A stretch of DNA of 64,000 nucleotides from Methylocystis sp. B8 (GCF_005771425.1 NZ_VBTZ01000003.1:124001-188000); one strand, 5' to 3'; shown: positions 34,254-43,627, counted from the first letter of the stretch. A program made the numbers and translations. The notes: generated by a model from the letters alone, not told the origin.

Positions 34254-34676
34254 ATGATGTTCAAGACGATCCTCAACGCCAATGACGGCTCCGAGCCGGC
34301 TTTCCGCGCTTTCGCGCTTGCGTTGAAGTTGGCCAAGCAGAATCAATCCGCGCTTCACATGATCTGCGTCGAAGAGCTCCCCAATCTGGCGGATTTCATC
34401 GAGGAGGTGAAGGATGCGACGGCGCTCGCGGAACGTCGCTTCGAGGTCGTGCGTCGTCGCGCGCTCGATCAGGCGGCCGCCGCAGACGTATCTGTGCAAA
34501 TACATGTCGTCGTTGGCCATCCGGTACGCGACATCGTGCAATTCGCCAGTGACCTCAAGGCGGAATTGCTCGTCATCGGCGCGACCGGCCACTCGGCGTT
34601 CTATGAGCGCATGATCGGCAGCCGCGCCGACCGGATCATGCAGTTGGCGTCCTGCCCCGTAATGGTCGTAAAATAG
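34254..34676 (+). CDS. Universal stress protein (UspA family)
   Basis: 140 residues, single Usp domain. N-terminal ILNANDGSEPAFRAFALAL carries the conserved Asp. The C-terminal ATP-binding pattern G-x2-G-x9-G-S/T is present as GATGHSAFYERMIGS, followed by SCPVMVVK. AAGAGG lies before the two in-frame ATG codons at 34254 and 34257. Twenty bases after the antiporter gene and probably co-transcribed with it. Confidence 0.93.
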   Translation: MMFKTILNANDGSEPAFRAFALALKLAKQNQSALHMICVEELPNLADFIEEVKDATALAERRFEVVRRRALDQAAAADVSVQIHVVVGHPVRDIVQFASDLKAELLVIGATGHSAFYERMIGSRADRIMQLASCPVMVVK

Positions 34677-34850
34677 CTCGGGAAATATGCCCAATTGCCC
34701 GCCGTTTTTAGGGACTCGTCAATAATCTGACTTGATTCGCAGCGGGCGCGATGTAATCAACGCCCCTTGTCGCTCGAGGGAGCGCGCCTGCTCAGCCGCG
34801 CGCCGACGGTACGCATAGCCTCGAAGCATAAAAAAGGAAGGACGATCTGA

Positions 34851-35099
34851 ATGCGCATCTTTCTGAGGCTGTCGGCTCTGCTGGCGCTTTTTGCGTTCGC
34901 GCCGGCTTCCGCTCAAGGAACGGCCGAGCAGCGTGCAGCGTGCGAAGCCGACGCGAATCGCGTTTGCGAGGCCTATATTCCGGACGCCGTGGCCATCGAA
35001 CGCTGCCTGAGAGCCAATGCGGGTTCGATCAGCTCCGCCTGCCGAGGGGAACTCGGCCTTGCCTCGGCCGCGAGCGGCGGCAAGCGGCGTAAGCACTGA
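34851..35099 (+). CDS. Small secreted protein, rhizobial type, unknown function
   Basis: 82 residues: signal peptide to about residue 21 (APASAQ), then a short helix-rich chain with four Cys (AACEAD, VCEAY, ERCLR, ACRG) and a basic tail GGKRRKH. Small exported proteins with this spacing (C-x7-C-x12-C-x11-C) are common in Hyphomicrobiales. AAGGAAGGA lies ahead of the ATG. Nothing is known about its role. Confidence 0.7.
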   Translation: MRIFLRLSALLALFAFAPASAQGTAEQRAACEADANRVCEAYIPDAVAIERCLRANAGSISSACRGELGLASAASGGKRRKH

Positions 35100-35151
35100 G
35101 GATGCGAGGCGCAGCGAATCGCTTGCGCCGCCACTCCGCGCCTCTCATTAA

Positions 35152-36720
35152 TCAGGTTGCGACGGCAAGCCGTCTTTCGGCGAGCCGCGCGGCCTCTGCG
35201 CCAGATAACATCGCGCCGTTGAAGCCATGTTCGCCGCCGAACGCCGATGCGAGATAGAGTCCGGCGATCGGCGTCTGCGGCGTGCGCGGAAATCCCATCA
35301 AGATCGGCGCTTCAGCGGGCAGCGCCGCAAAACCGTACACCGCGCCTTCCGGCGTGTTCAGGTAGCCTGCCATCGAATAGGCGTTGAGCAGCATTCGCGT
35401 CGTCACCAGAGCCGAGAAGCCCGGATAGTCGCGGTCGAGAGAGGCCTGTATGGCGTCGAGCCAACGTTCGCGCCGCGTGAGCGCTTCTTCGCGCGGCAGA
35501 TCGCGCCAATTGTCGAGGCGATCGAGACCAAGCACGCTGACGAGAATCGGCGGCTCGTCCCAAAGCCCCGAGTCGACGGCGGTGAAATTGGCGATCGTAT
35601 GGAGCGGCAACGCGCCCTTGGGATCCTCCGCCATCAAGCCCGCCCCGTCGCCATATTGATCGAAGCGCTGCATATCCGGCGGCATGACGACGGTCGTGAA
35701 GTCCGTCAGTCCGACGGTGGAAGGTTTCGCGCTCAGACCGAAATTCGCCGAAAACAGCGACGTCGAGAGCCGGCGAGACCCGAAAGCCTCTTCCATTGTC
35801 GCTCGCGCCGGAGCGTCCATCATCGCTGCGGCTTCTGAGGGCGCGCAATTCGCCATCACGACGCGCGCTTCGATGCGTTCTTCGCCCTCGCCGTCGCGCC
35901 GCGCCACATGGCGAATCGCGACGACCGCGCCGTCTGCATCGGTCTCGATGGCGTTGACGAGCCGGCCCAGGCGCACGACGCCGCCGGTCTTGGTGACCGC
36001 CTTCGCGAGCTTGAGGCTCAATTGCCGTGAGCCGCCTTTGATGTAGGCGCCGCCGGAAGCGATATAGCCGCCCTGGGCGAGCGCGTAGAAAATCCACCAC
36101 AGCCGGCGCGGGTCGTCGCCGTAATAGGCGAGATTGGCCCCCAATGCGCATTTTAGGGCCTCGCAGCCGGCGAAATCGCGCTCCATGATCTCATGCAATG
36201 AGTTCTGCCATCCGGCTGCGGCCGGCGCGACTTCCCAAAGTCCGCGCGCGAATTTGGCGAAGGAGCTTTCCTCGCGCGCCTGTTTCAAGGTCCACAGCGC
36301 GTCGTGTATTTGCTCGACCTCGCCGAGAAATCTCTGGATGGCTGCGCGTTTGTCCGGGAAGCGTGTGGCAAGCGCCTCATAGGCTGGCCCAAAGCCGAAA
36401 GGCAGTTCAAAGGGCTCGCCGACGGGTCCGCCGCGCACCGTGTAGAGAGCCCCGGTGGGCAGCCATTCGAGTTCATCGAGAATGCCTAGGCGGCGCAAGA
36501 TGTCGTGCTTCACGTCGCGAGGGTTGCGCGCGTCCGAAGTTTGATGGAGCGACGCTTCGACGGTCAGAGGCCCGACCTTGTAGACGGACGCCGCGCCACC
36601 CAGGCTGAAATTGCGTTCGAGCAGGCAGACGCTGTAGCCAGCGTGCGCGAGCAGCGCGCCCGCCGTCAATCCGCCCAGTCCCGAGCCGATCACCACGGCG
36701 TCGAATTTTTTGTCGTTCAT
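35152..36720 (-). CDS. FAD-dependent phytoene-desaturase/carotene-isomerase-like oxidoreductase
   Basis: 522 residues. The N-terminal dinucleotide-binding motif VVIGSGLGGLTAGALLAHAG is at about 8-27. The C-terminal FAD-contact region GLYLASAFGGEHGFNGAMLS is typical of the CrtI/CrtISO/retinol saturase superfamily. The first Met of MNDKKFDAVVIGSG at 36720 is the start; the open frame extending to 37275 only mirrors msrB. No crtB or crtE gene is nearby, so assigning a carotenoid step would be a guess. Divergent from msrB. Confidence 0.82.
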   Translation of the reverse strand: MNDKKFDAVVIGSGLGGLTAGALLAHAGYSVCLLERNFSLGGAASVYKVGPLTVEASLHQTSDARNPRDVKHDILRRLGILDELEWLPTGALYTVRGGPVGEPFELPFGFGPAYEALATRFPDKRAAIQRFLGEVEQIHDALWTLKQAREESSFAKFARGLWEVAPAAAGWQNSLHEIMERDFAGCEALKCALGANLAYYGDDPRRLWWIFYALAQGGYIASGGAYIKGGSRQLSLKLAKAVTKTGGVVRLGRLVNAIETDADGAVVAIRHVARRDGEGEERIEARVVMANCAPSEAAAMMDAPARATMEEAFGSRRLSTSLFSANFGLSAKPSTVGLTDFTTVVMPPDMQRFDQYGDGAGLMAEDPKGALPLHTIANFTAVDSGLWDEPPILVSVLGLDRLDNWRDLPREEALTRRERWLDAIQASLDRDYPGFSALVTTRMLLNAYSMAGYLNTPEGAVYGFAALPAEAPILMGFPRTPQTPIAGLYLASAFGGEHGFNGAMLSGAEAARLAERRLAVAT

Positions 36721-36810
36721 TCTCGAATCGTCGTTTTCGCTGAGAGACGGCCACTCTATCCCGCTCCGACCCTCTGGCGAAAGCCGGCGGCTGACACAAG
36801 ATAGGAACGC

Positions 36811-37245
36811 ATGCCGAAGACCCTCTGGACAAGGCGCTGGCAAATGGCCGAAGAGACCTTTCCCGTAAACCACACTGACGCCGAATGGCGCGCGCTTCTC
36901 ACTCCCGAGCAATATGACGTCATGCGCGGGCATGGGACGGAGCGCCCCGGAAGCTGCGCGCTCAATCACGAAAAGCGTCGCGGCGCATTCAATTGCGCCG
37001 GCTGCGGGCAGCCCTTGTTTCGCTCTGGGGAAAAGTTCGAAAGCGGCACGGGCTGGCCGAGCTTCTTCGATCCGCTTCCCGGCGCGCTTGGTTCGACCGT
37101 CGATCGCAGTTACGGCATGGTGCGCACGGAAGTGCACTGCAGCCGCTGCGGCTCCCATCTTGGGCATGTCTTCAACGATGGCCCGCCGCCGACGGGCATG
37201 CGCTATTGCATCAACGGGGTCGCGCTCGATTTCCAGCCGGAGTAG
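36811..37245 (+). CDS. msrB: Peptide-methionine (R)-S-oxide reductase
   Basis: Repairs methionine-R-sulfoxide in proteins. 144 residues with the two zinc-binding CxxC pairs (NCAGCGQPLF and HCSRCGSHLGHVFNDGP), GTGWPSFFDP, and the catalytic Cys in MRYCING near the C-terminus. AGGAA precedes the ATG at 36811; a later in-frame ATG at 36844 is possible. No signal peptide seen, so cytoplasmic. Confidence 0.95.
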   Translation: MPKTLWTRRWQMAEETFPVNHTDAEWRALLTPEQYDVMRGHGTERPGSCALNHEKRRGAFNCAGCGQPLFRSGEKFESGTGWPSFFDPLPGALGSTVDRSYGMVRTEVHCSRCGSHLGHVFNDGPPPTGMRYCINGVALDFQPE

Positions 37246-37929
37246 GCGCCAAGGACGATCGGCCTTCGTGATCACTCGATAGAGTCAAGGCTGCGACGCT
37301 GACTGCGACAAATTTTTTTCTGAGTGCGTCTCGGAAACGCTGAGCCCGCTCTCTTGCGGTTTCTTCGGATAGGCAAGGATAGGCCTCAGTCTCGCTCCGA
37401 CGCACGCAAACCGCCTCCTGGCACCCGCTAGATCAGTTTTTCGGGGGTGTAGGGAACGAGACGATTTCTCAGGAGATCACGTAGGTTCATCGACGCAAAA
37501 TGGAACCGCCACTGCCTATTCTATAGGATAGGCAAAGGATAGGTGATCGACCCGGCTTGTCGAATAAGCGACACGCCTCGCGCGGATTGTCGCGCGAGCG
37601 GGCGCCGCTCCAAAACGCTAGTAACAACGGGGCATCGTCAGAAGCTCGGCTGGCTTGACGAGCAATTTTGATTCCCGTCATACGGGATGTCCGCCAATGA
37701 ATTTTTCAGTGAGCGGATTCACGCGCATCGGCTCGTAGCGGCGAACCGCGGGCCTTAACGCGCGGGATTGAACAACACTAGGTCGCAAATAAAGGCTGCA
37801 GCCTGACATCGGCAGGAGTTCAGCCCGGTCGACTGGGGGCGGGATCGGCGGCGCCGGCTCGTTTCTGGAGAACCGAATAAAAATGAATTCTGGGCTTGCG
37901 CGACGCAGGCCCGAGAGGGAGTGGACTGC
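37246..37929. promoter_or_regulatory. Long leader/promoter region of the serine-cycle cluster
   Basis: 684 bases without a credible gene. It holds two copies of a repeated unit (see the entry at 37367-37543). A possible sigma70-like pair is TTGAAC at 37768-37773 and TAAAGG at 37790-37795, which is weak. GAGAGGGAG just before 37921 is the ribosome-binding site of fhs. The length suggests a regulated promoter, as expected for C1-assimilation genes; in Methylorubrum extorquens the LysR-type QscR controls this pathway, but no qscR gene is in the window. Confidence 0.55.
37367..37543 (+). repeat. Two spaced copies of a GGATAGG direct-repeat unit
   Basis: GGATAGGCAAGGATAGG at 37367-37383 and GGATAGGCAAAGGATAGG at 37526-37543, 159 bases apart. 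Each copy is itself two GGATAGG heptamers in direct repeat. The second is preceded by CCTATTCTATA, giving a partly palindromic context. Candidate operator or binding-site pair ahead of fhs; function unproven. Confidence 0.6.
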
Positions 37930-39663
37930 ATGTCAGAAAGGCCAGCCGCCGCGCCGGGCGCGAGCGGAAAAGACAATCAGCATCTTGCGCCGAAGTCCGA
38001 CATCGAGATTTCGCAGGCCGCGAAGATGCGGCCGATTATCGACGTCGCCCGCGACAAGCTCGGCATCCCGGCCGAACATGTGCAGCCCTATGGTCACTAC
38101 AAGGGCAAGATCTCACTCGACTATATCTCCTCTCTCGCCGGCCAGACCGACGGCAAGCTGATCCTCGTCACGGCGATTACGCCTACGCCCGCCGGCGAAG
38201 GCAAGACCACGACGACCGTCGGTCTTACCGATGGACTCAATTACATCGGCAAGAAAGCGCTCTGCTGTCTGCGCGAGCCGTCGCTTGGCCCCTGCTTCGG
38301 CGTGAAGGGCGGCGCCGCCGGCGGCGGCTATGCGCAGGTCGTGCCGATGGAGGACATCAATCTCCATTTCACCGGCGACTTCCACGCGATCGGAGCGGCC
38401 AACAATCTGCTCGCAGCGCTGATCGACAATCATATCTATTGGGGCGGCGAGCCCAAGATCGACTCGCGCCGCGTTTCCTGGCGGCGCGTCGTCGACATGA
38501 ACGACCGCGCATTGCGCTCGGTCGTGTCGTCTCTCGGCGGCGTGTCGAACGGCTTTGCCCGCGAGGACGGATTCGACATCACTGTCGCTTCGGAAGTGAT
38601 GGCGATCTTCTGCCTGGCTTCGGACTTCGCCGATCTGCAGCGGCGGCTGGGCGACATTATTGTCGGCCAGACCCGCGAGAAGAAAAGCGTGCGCGCCTCA
38701 GAGGTGAAAGCGGCGGGCTCGATGGCGGCGCTGCTCAAGGACGCAATCGCGCCCAATCTCGTGCAGACTCTGGAGAATAATCCAGCCATCATTCACGGCG
38801 GCCCCTTCGCCAATATCGCGCACGGCTGTAACTCTGTCATCGCGACGAAGGCTGGCCTGAAGCTCGCCGATTACGTGGTGACGGAGGCGGGCTTCGGCGC
38901 CGATCTCGGCGCGGAGAAGTTCTTCGACATCAAGTGTCGCAAGGCGGGCCTGAAGCCCGACATCACCGTGATCGTCGCGACGATCCGCGCGCTCAAGATG
39001 CATGGCGGCGTCGCCAAGGACGATCTGAAGGCCGAGAATGTCGCGGCGGTCGAAAAGGGCTTCGAGAATCTGAAGCGCCATATCGGGAACGTCCGCAAAT
39101 TCGGCGTGCCGGTGCTTGTCTCGATCAACAAATTCTCGTCCGACACGGCGGCTGAGATGGCCGCGCTCGACAAGCTCTGCAAGGCGGAAGGCGTCGAATG
39201 CGTCGTCGCCGACAATTGGGGCTCCGGCGGCGCCGGCGCGGCGGATCTCGCCAAGGCGGTGGTCAAGACGATCGACACGCAGCCGTCGAACTTCAAGCCG
39301 CTTTATCCAGACGACATGCCGCTTGCCGAGAAGGTGCGCACGATCGCCAAGGAGCTCTATGGCGCCGCCGACATCTCCTACGATTCGAGCATCAAGGCGC
39401 GCTTCGCCGAACTGGAAAAGGAAGGCTTCGGCAACTTCCCGGTTTGCATCGCCAAGACGCAATATAGCTTCTCGACGGATCAGAACGCCAAGGGCGCGCC
39501 ATCAGGCTTTACGATCCCGATTCGCGAACTGCGTCTGTCGGCGGGCGCCGAGTTCATCGTAGTGGTGTGCGGGGACATCATGACGATGCCGGGACTGCCG
39601 AAAGTCCCAGCCGCCAACAACATCTACGTTGACGACTCCGGCCGCATCGCCGGCCTGTTCTAG
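37930..39663 (+). CDS. fhs: Formate--tetrahydrofolate ligase
   Basis: ATP-dependent ligation of formate to H4F, entry of C1 units into the serine cycle (also called ftfL). 577 residues: P-loop [20 protein letters not shown] near 85-105, [20 protein letters not shown], and the conserved [20 protein letters not shown] and [16 protein letters not shown] regions. GGGAG nine bases before the ATG at 37930 supports this start over the GTG at 37921. It is about 20 residues longer than most family members at the N-terminus. First gene of the cluster, followed by sga after 61 bases. Confidence 0.96.
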   Translation: MSERPAAAPGASGKDNQHLAPKSDIEISQAAKMRPIIDVARDKLGIPAEHVQPYGHYKGKISLDYISSLAGQTDGKLILVTAITPTPAGEGKTTTTVGLTDGLNYIGKKALCCLREPSLGPCFGVKGGAAGGGYAQVVPMEDINLHFTGDFHAIGAANNLLAALIDNHIYWGGEPKIDSRRVSWRRVVDMNDRALRSVVSSLGGVSNGFAREDGFDITVASEVMAIFCLASDFADLQRRLGDIIVGQTREKKSVRASEVKAAGSMAALLKDAIAPNLVQTLENNPAIIHGGPFANIAHGCNSVIATKAGLKLADYVVTEAGFGADLGAEKFFDIKCRKAGLKPDITVIVATIRALKMHGGVAKDDLKAENVAAVEKGFENLKRHIGNVRKFGVPVLVSINKFSSDTAAEMAALDKLCKAEGVECVVADNWGSGGAGAADLAKAVVKTIDTQPSNFKPLYPDDMPLAEKVRTIAKELYGAADISYDSSIKARFAELEKEGFGNFPVCIAKTQYSFSTDQNAKGAPSGFTIPIRELRLSAGAEFIVVVCGDIMTMPGLPKVPAANNIYVDDSGRIAGLF

Positions 39664-39724
39664 CGCATTCCGGCGCCATCCGCGCCGCGCCATCTGAAAC
39701 CTGCCGCTCGAAAGGAGCTTGAGA

Positions 39725-40918
39725 ATGTTGAATTCCAGAATTCCCGGCAAGAACTTCTTGTTTGTGCCGGGCCCGACCAATCTTCCCGACCGCATCGTGC
39801 GCGCGATGTCGGTGGCGTCCGAAGACCACCGCTCGCCGACGTTCCCCGATCTCGTGAAGCCGCTCTTTCCGGGCCTAAAGAAGATCTTCGGCACCGAGAA
39901 GGGCCATGCCTTCATCTTCCCGGCGTCTGGCACCGGCGGCTGGGAAGCCGCGATCACCAACACGCTGTCGCCCGGCGACAAGGTTCTGGCGCAGCGCTTC
40001 GGCCAGTTCTCCCATCTGTGGATTGACCTCTGTAAGCGTCAGGGCCTGGACGTCGTCGTGCAGGAGCGCGAGTGGGGCACCGGCAATGATCCGGAGCTGA
40101 TCGAAGAGACGCTGAAGGCCGACAAGAACCACGAGATCAAGGCCGTTCTCGCCACCCATAACGAGACGGCGACGGGGGTCACCTCCGATATCGCCGCGGT
40201 GCGCAGGGCGATGAATAACGCCAAGCATCCGGCGATGCTCTTTGTCGACGGCGTCTCCTCCGTCGCCTCGCTCGAATTTAAGATGGACGAATGGGGAGTC
40301 GACGTGATCGTCTCCGGCTCGCAGAAGGGCTTCATGCTGCCTGCAGGCCTGTTGCTGATGGCGGCGAGCCCGAAAGCGATCGAAAAGGGCAAGACCAACA
40401 AGGGTCGCCGCGCTTACTTCGAATTCCAGGACATGATCGCCCAGAACGCGAACGGCTATTTCCCTTATACGCCGTCCGTGCCGCTGCTCTATGGCCTCAA
40501 GGAATCGCTCTCGATCCTGTTCGAGGAGGGCCTCGATCAGGTCTACAAGCGCCACCACCACCTCGCCGAGGGCTGTCGCGCCGCGGTCGCGGCCTGGGGC
40601 CTCAAGTGCTGCGCGAAGGAGCCGAAGTGGAATTCCGACACCGTCACCGCCATTGTGGTGCCGGAAGGCTATGACGCCGCCAAGGTCATCGAGACCGCCT
40701 ACAAGCGTTACAATCTCGCGCTCGGCGCCGGCCTGTCGGAAGTCGCGGGCAAGGTGTTCCGCATCGGCCATCTCGGCGACTTGAACGAGCTGATGCTGCT
40801 CGGCGCCATCGCCGGCGCGGAAATGGCGATGCTCGACCATGGCATCAAGGTGACGCCCGGCTCCGGCGTCGCGGCGGCGCAGGCGGTCTATCGCGCCAAT
40901 CCGCTGCTCAAGATGTAA
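39725..40918 (+). CDS. sga: Serine--glyoxylate aminotransferase
   Basis: PLP enzyme that turns glyoxylate and serine into glycine and hydroxypyruvate, the pivotal transamination of the serine cycle. 397 residues, class V aminotransferase: FVPGPTNLPDRI at the start, SGTGGWEAAITN, FVDGVSSVASLEFKMDEWGV and the PLP lysine in SGSQKGFMLP (Lys201), then HHLAEGCR. The start at 39725 has GGAG eight bases upstream. An inverted repeat at 40928-40979 follows. Confidence 0.97.
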   Translation: MLNSRIPGKNFLFVPGPTNLPDRIVRAMSVASEDHRSPTFPDLVKPLFPGLKKIFGTEKGHAFIFPASGTGGWEAAITNTLSPGDKVLAQRFGQFSHLWIDLCKRQGLDVVVQEREWGTGNDPELIEETLKADKNHEIKAVLATHNETATGVTSDIAAVRRAMNNAKHPAMLFVDGVSSVASLEFKMDEWGVDVIVSGSQKGFMLPAGLLLMAASPKAIEKGKTNKGRRAYFEFQDMIAQNANGYFPYTPSVPLLYGLKESLSILFEEGLDQVYKRHHHLAEGCRAAVAAWGLKCCAKEPKWNSDTVTAIVVPEGYDAAKVIETAYKRYNLALGAGLSEVAGKVFRIGHLGDLNELMLLGAIAGAEMAMLDHGIKVTPGSGVAAAQAVYRANPLLKM

Positions 40919-40927
40919 AGCTGCATT

Positions 40928-40979
40928 AGCGGTCGGCGGTCGGAGCGTTCCGAATGCCGAAGCCGGATCGCCGACCGCT
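40928..40979. repeat. Hairpin between sga and hprA
   Basis: AGCGGTCGGCG (40928-40938) is the exact complement of CGCCGACCGCT (40969-40979), with a 30-base loop that can pair further inside. No T-run follows, so partial termination, mRNA stabilisation or processing is more likely than full termination. Confidence 0.7.
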
Positions 40980-41017
40980 GAAAACAAAGAATTGAGAAAG
41001 AGGGGAAACTAAAGGCC

Positions 41018-41959
41018 ATGTCGCACAAAATCGTCTTTCTCGATCGCGAAACGCTCGACGCCAACGTGCGCAAGCCGAATTTCCCTCACGAATACACGGA
41101 ATATGCTCAGACGGCGCCCGATCAGATCGTTGAACGCCTGAACGGCGCGACGATCTGCATCACGAACAAAGTGCCGCTACGGGAAGCGACGTTAAAGCGG
41201 CTTCCGAGTCTCAAGCTCATCGCCGTCGCGGCGACCGGCACGGACGTGATCGACAAGGCCTATACGAGCGGCAATGGGATCGTCGTCTCCAACATCCGCA
41301 ACTACGCCTTCAACACGCTGCCTGAACATGTGTTCGCGCTGCTGTTCGCGCTGCGCCGGAATCTGGTGAACTACTATAATTCCGTTCGGCAGGGACGCTG
41401 GGGCTACGCCAATCAGTTCTGCTACTTCGACTATCCGATCTATGACATCGCCGGCTCGACGCTCGGCATCGTCGGCTATGGCGCGCTCGGTAAGGAAATC
41501 GAAAAGCGGGCCATCGCGCTCGGCATGAAGGTTCTCATCAACGATGTGACCGACATTCCGAATAAGGTCGACGTCCCCACCATTCTGCGTGAAGCGGACG
41601 TCATCACGCTCAATCTGCCGCTCACCCCAGAGACGAAGAACATGATCGGCGTGAAAGAGCTCGCGTCGATGAAGAAGAGCGCTTGCATCATCAACACGGC
41701 GCGCGGCGGCATCGTCGATGAGGCGGCGCTCGCCGACGCTCTTCGTAAGGGAATCATCGCTGGCGCCGGCATGGACGTTTTGACTGTCGAGCCGCCCAAG
41801 AATGGCAATATCCTGCTTGATCCGACGATTCCCAATCTCATCATCACGCCGCATGTCGCCTGGGCGTCGAAAGAAGCGATGCAGGTTCTGGCCGATCAAC
41901 TCGTCGACAATATCGACGCCTTTGTCGCCGGCAGCCCGCGCAATGTCGTGACGGCGTGA
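41018..41959 (+). CDS. hprA: Hydroxypyruvate reductase (NAD(P)H)
   Basis: Reduces hydroxypyruvate to D-glycerate. 313-residue D-2-hydroxyacid dehydrogenase: nucleotide site GIVGYGALGKEIEKRA, catalytic Arg in INTARGGIVDEAAL, Glu in TVEPP and His in TPHVAWAS. N-terminal SHKIVFLDRETLDANVRKPN is as in methylotroph HprA. AGAGGGGAAACT precedes the ATG. It follows sga as in other serine-cycle clusters; a dispersed palindrome separates it from mtdA. Confidence 0.96.
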   Translation: MSHKIVFLDRETLDANVRKPNFPHEYTEYAQTAPDQIVERLNGATICITNKVPLREATLKRLPSLKLIAVAATGTDVIDKAYTSGNGIVVSNIRNYAFNTLPEHVFALLFALRRNLVNYYNSVRQGRWGYANQFCYFDYPIYDIAGSTLGIVGYGALGKEIEKRAIALGMKVLINDVTDIPNKVDVPTILREADVITLNLPLTPETKNMIGVKELASMKKSACIINTARGGIVDEAALADALRKGIIAGAGMDVLTVEPPKNGNILLDPTIPNLIITPHVAWASKEAMQVLADQLVDNIDAFVAGSPRNVVTA

Positions 41960-41978
41960 GGACGACGGCGATGCTTGT

Positions 41979-42060
41979 CGTCATTGCGAGGAGCGCAGCG
42001 ACGAAGCAATCCAGGCCGTCGTCCGTTGCTCTGGATTGCTTCGCTTCGCTCGCAATGACG
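41979..42060. repeat. REP-like dispersed palindrome between hprA and mtdA
   Basis: The left arm (41979-42014), starting CGTCATTGCGAGGAGCGCAG and ending CAATCCAG, is mirrored by the right arm (42031-42060) CTGGATTGC...CGCAATGACG, with a 16-base spacer. The core CATTGCGAGGAGCG-AAGCAATCCAG is a repeat I recognise as widespread in alphaproteobacterial genomes. It lies wholly in the intergenic gap. Confidence 0.85.
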
Positions 42061-42086
42061 CTCTGTGCCTTCTCGAAGGGACTCCA

Positions 42087-42947
42087 ATGACCAAGAAACT
42101 GCTTTTCCTGTTTGATACCGATCCCGTCCCAAGCGTTTTCGACACGGTCGTCGGCTATGACGGCGGCGCAGACCGCATCATCGGCTACGGCGCGGTGACG
42201 CCTGAAAACGTCGGCGCGCTGGTCGACGGCTGCATTTACACGCGTGGCCCGAAGGAAAAGCAATATACGGCGATCTTCGTCGGGGGCGGCAGCATGACGG
42301 CGGGCGAAGCGGTCTTCAAAGCCGTGAAGAAACGCTTCTTCTCGAATTTCCGCGTTTCGGCGATGCTCGATTCGAATGGCTCCAATACAACCGCCGCGGC
42401 AGGCGTCGCGCTGCTCGCGAAGGCAAGTTCACTCAAAGGAAAGAAGGCCGTCGTTCTCGCCGGCACGGGGCCGGTCGGCATGCGCGCGGCAGCGATGCTG
42501 AATATTGAAGGCGCTGAAGTCGCGATCACCTCGCGTCAGAAGTCGCGCGCCGAATCGGCGGCCAAAGCCATTCAGGAGCGTTTCGGCTTCACGCCCGCGG
42601 TGATCGAAGCCGCCGACAACGCCGCGCGCGCGCAAGCGATCAAGGGCGCTCAGATCGTTTTTGCGGCTGGCGCCATCGGCGTTCCGCTGCTCGATGAGAA
42701 AGATTGGCAGAACGATCCGACGATCGAGCTTATCGCCGATTGCAACGCGCAGCCGCCGCTCGGCGTCGGCGGCGTCGAAGCGACGGATAAGGCCAAGGAG
42801 CGCCACGGCAAGATCGTCATCGGCGCGCTCGGTCTCGGCGGACTCAAGCTCAAATTGCATCGCGAATGCGTCGGCAAGCTGTTTGACGCCGCAGACCAGG
42901 TGTTCGACTGCGAAAACATTTATGCGCAAGCCAAAGAGCTCGCCTGA
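42087..42947 (+). CDS. mtdA: NADP-dependent methylene-H4F/methylene-H4MPT dehydrogenase
   Basis: Interconverts methylene- and methenyl-tetrahydrofolate (and the H4MPT forms). 286 residues starting MTKKLLFLFDTDPVPSVFD, typical of MtdA, with the NADP site VVLAGTGPVGMRAAAMLN near residue 130 and SRQKSRAESAAKAI after it, where Ser and Arg favour the NADP phosphate. The start at 42087 matches the family. With fch 12 bases downstream it delivers methylene-H4F for serine formation. Confidence 0.96.
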   Translation: MTKKLLFLFDTDPVPSVFDTVVGYDGGADRIIGYGAVTPENVGALVDGCIYTRGPKEKQYTAIFVGGGSMTAGEAVFKAVKKRFFSNFRVSAMLDSNGSNTTAAAGVALLAKASSLKGKKAVVLAGTGPVGMRAAAMLNIEGAEVAITSRQKSRAESAAKAIQERFGFTPAVIEAADNAARAQAIKGAQIVFAAGAIGVPLLDEKDWQNDPTIELIADCNAQPPLGVGGVEATDKAKERHGKIVIGALGLGGLKLKLHRECVGKLFDAADQVFDCENIYAQAKELA

Positions 42948-42959
42948 GCGAGGAAAGAT

Positions 42960-43592
42960 ATGAGCGCCAAGAACGATACGATTGGGAAATTTCTCGACGA
43001 ACTCGCAAGCGATGCGCCGACTCCGGGCGGCGGCGGCGCGGCGGCGCTGTCTGGCGCCATGGGCGCTGCGCTCGTGTCGATGGTGTGCAATCTCACCATC
43101 GGCAAAAAGAATTACGAAGCGGTTTCAGCCGATCTGCAGCAGACGCTCGCCAAGGCCGAGAAACTGCGCGCCGAACTGACTCATGGCGTCGACGAAGACG
43201 TCGTCGCGTTCAACGCGCTGATGGGCGCCTACGGCTTGCCGCGCAGCACGGATGAGGAGAAGGTGAAGCGCTCCGAGGCGATCCAGTCGGCGCTGAAAGA
43301 AGCGACACTCGCGCCGCTGAAGACGTGCAAGATCTGTTACGACGTCATCTCCCTGTCGAAAGAAGCCGCCGACAAGGGCAATCTCAACGTCATCAGCGAC
43401 GCGGGAGTCGCGGTGCTTGCCGCCAACGCCGGTCTGCGCAGCTGCGCGCTCAACGTCTTCATCAACGCCAAGGCGATCAAGGACCGTGACTTCGCCGAGA
43501 AGCAACTCGCGGAAGTCAACGCGTTGCTCGCCAAGGCGGCCGCCGAGACGGAAGCGGTCTATGAGACGGTCAAAGCCAAGATAGGCGGCTGA
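42960..43592 (+). CDS. fchA: Methenyltetrahydrofolate cyclohydrolase
   Basis: Hydrolyses methenyl-H4F to formyl-H4F and back. 210 residues of the FTCD/cyclodeaminase-like family: [20 protein letters not shown] near the N-terminus (the PxPGGG loop) and [18 protein letters not shown] are diagnostic. It sits between mtdA and mtkA, as in Methylorubrum extorquens. Completes the formate-to-methylene-H4F branch with fhs and mtdA. Confidence 0.96.
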   Translation: MSAKNDTIGKFLDELASDAPTPGGGGAAALSGAMGAALVSMVCNLTIGKKNYEAVSADLQQTLAKAEKLRAELTHGVDEDVVAFNALMGAYGLPRSTDEEKVKRSEAIQSALKEATLAPLKTCKICYDVISLSKEAADKGNLNVISDAGVAVLAANAGLRSCALNVFINAKAIKDRDFAEKQLAEVNALLAKAAAETEAVYETVKAKIGG

Positions 43593-43627
43593 GGAAGCCG
43601 CGCGGTAATTGCGAGGAGAGGACTGAA

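Noticed and set aside
36721-37275. N-terminal extension of the CrtI-like protein (707 residues open)
   Set aside because: The extension lies antisense to msrB, which has all its catalytic motifs, and the Rossmann start is at 36720.
37246-37929. Riboswitch upstream of fhs
   Set aside because: No conserved core of a known C1-, glycine-, SAM- or cobalamin-responsive riboswitch was recognised.
41971-42060. Palindrome between hprA and mtdA as a CRISPR-type repeat
   Set aside because: Only two inverted arms are present, with no regular direct repeats or spacers and no cas genes; it fits a REP-like element.
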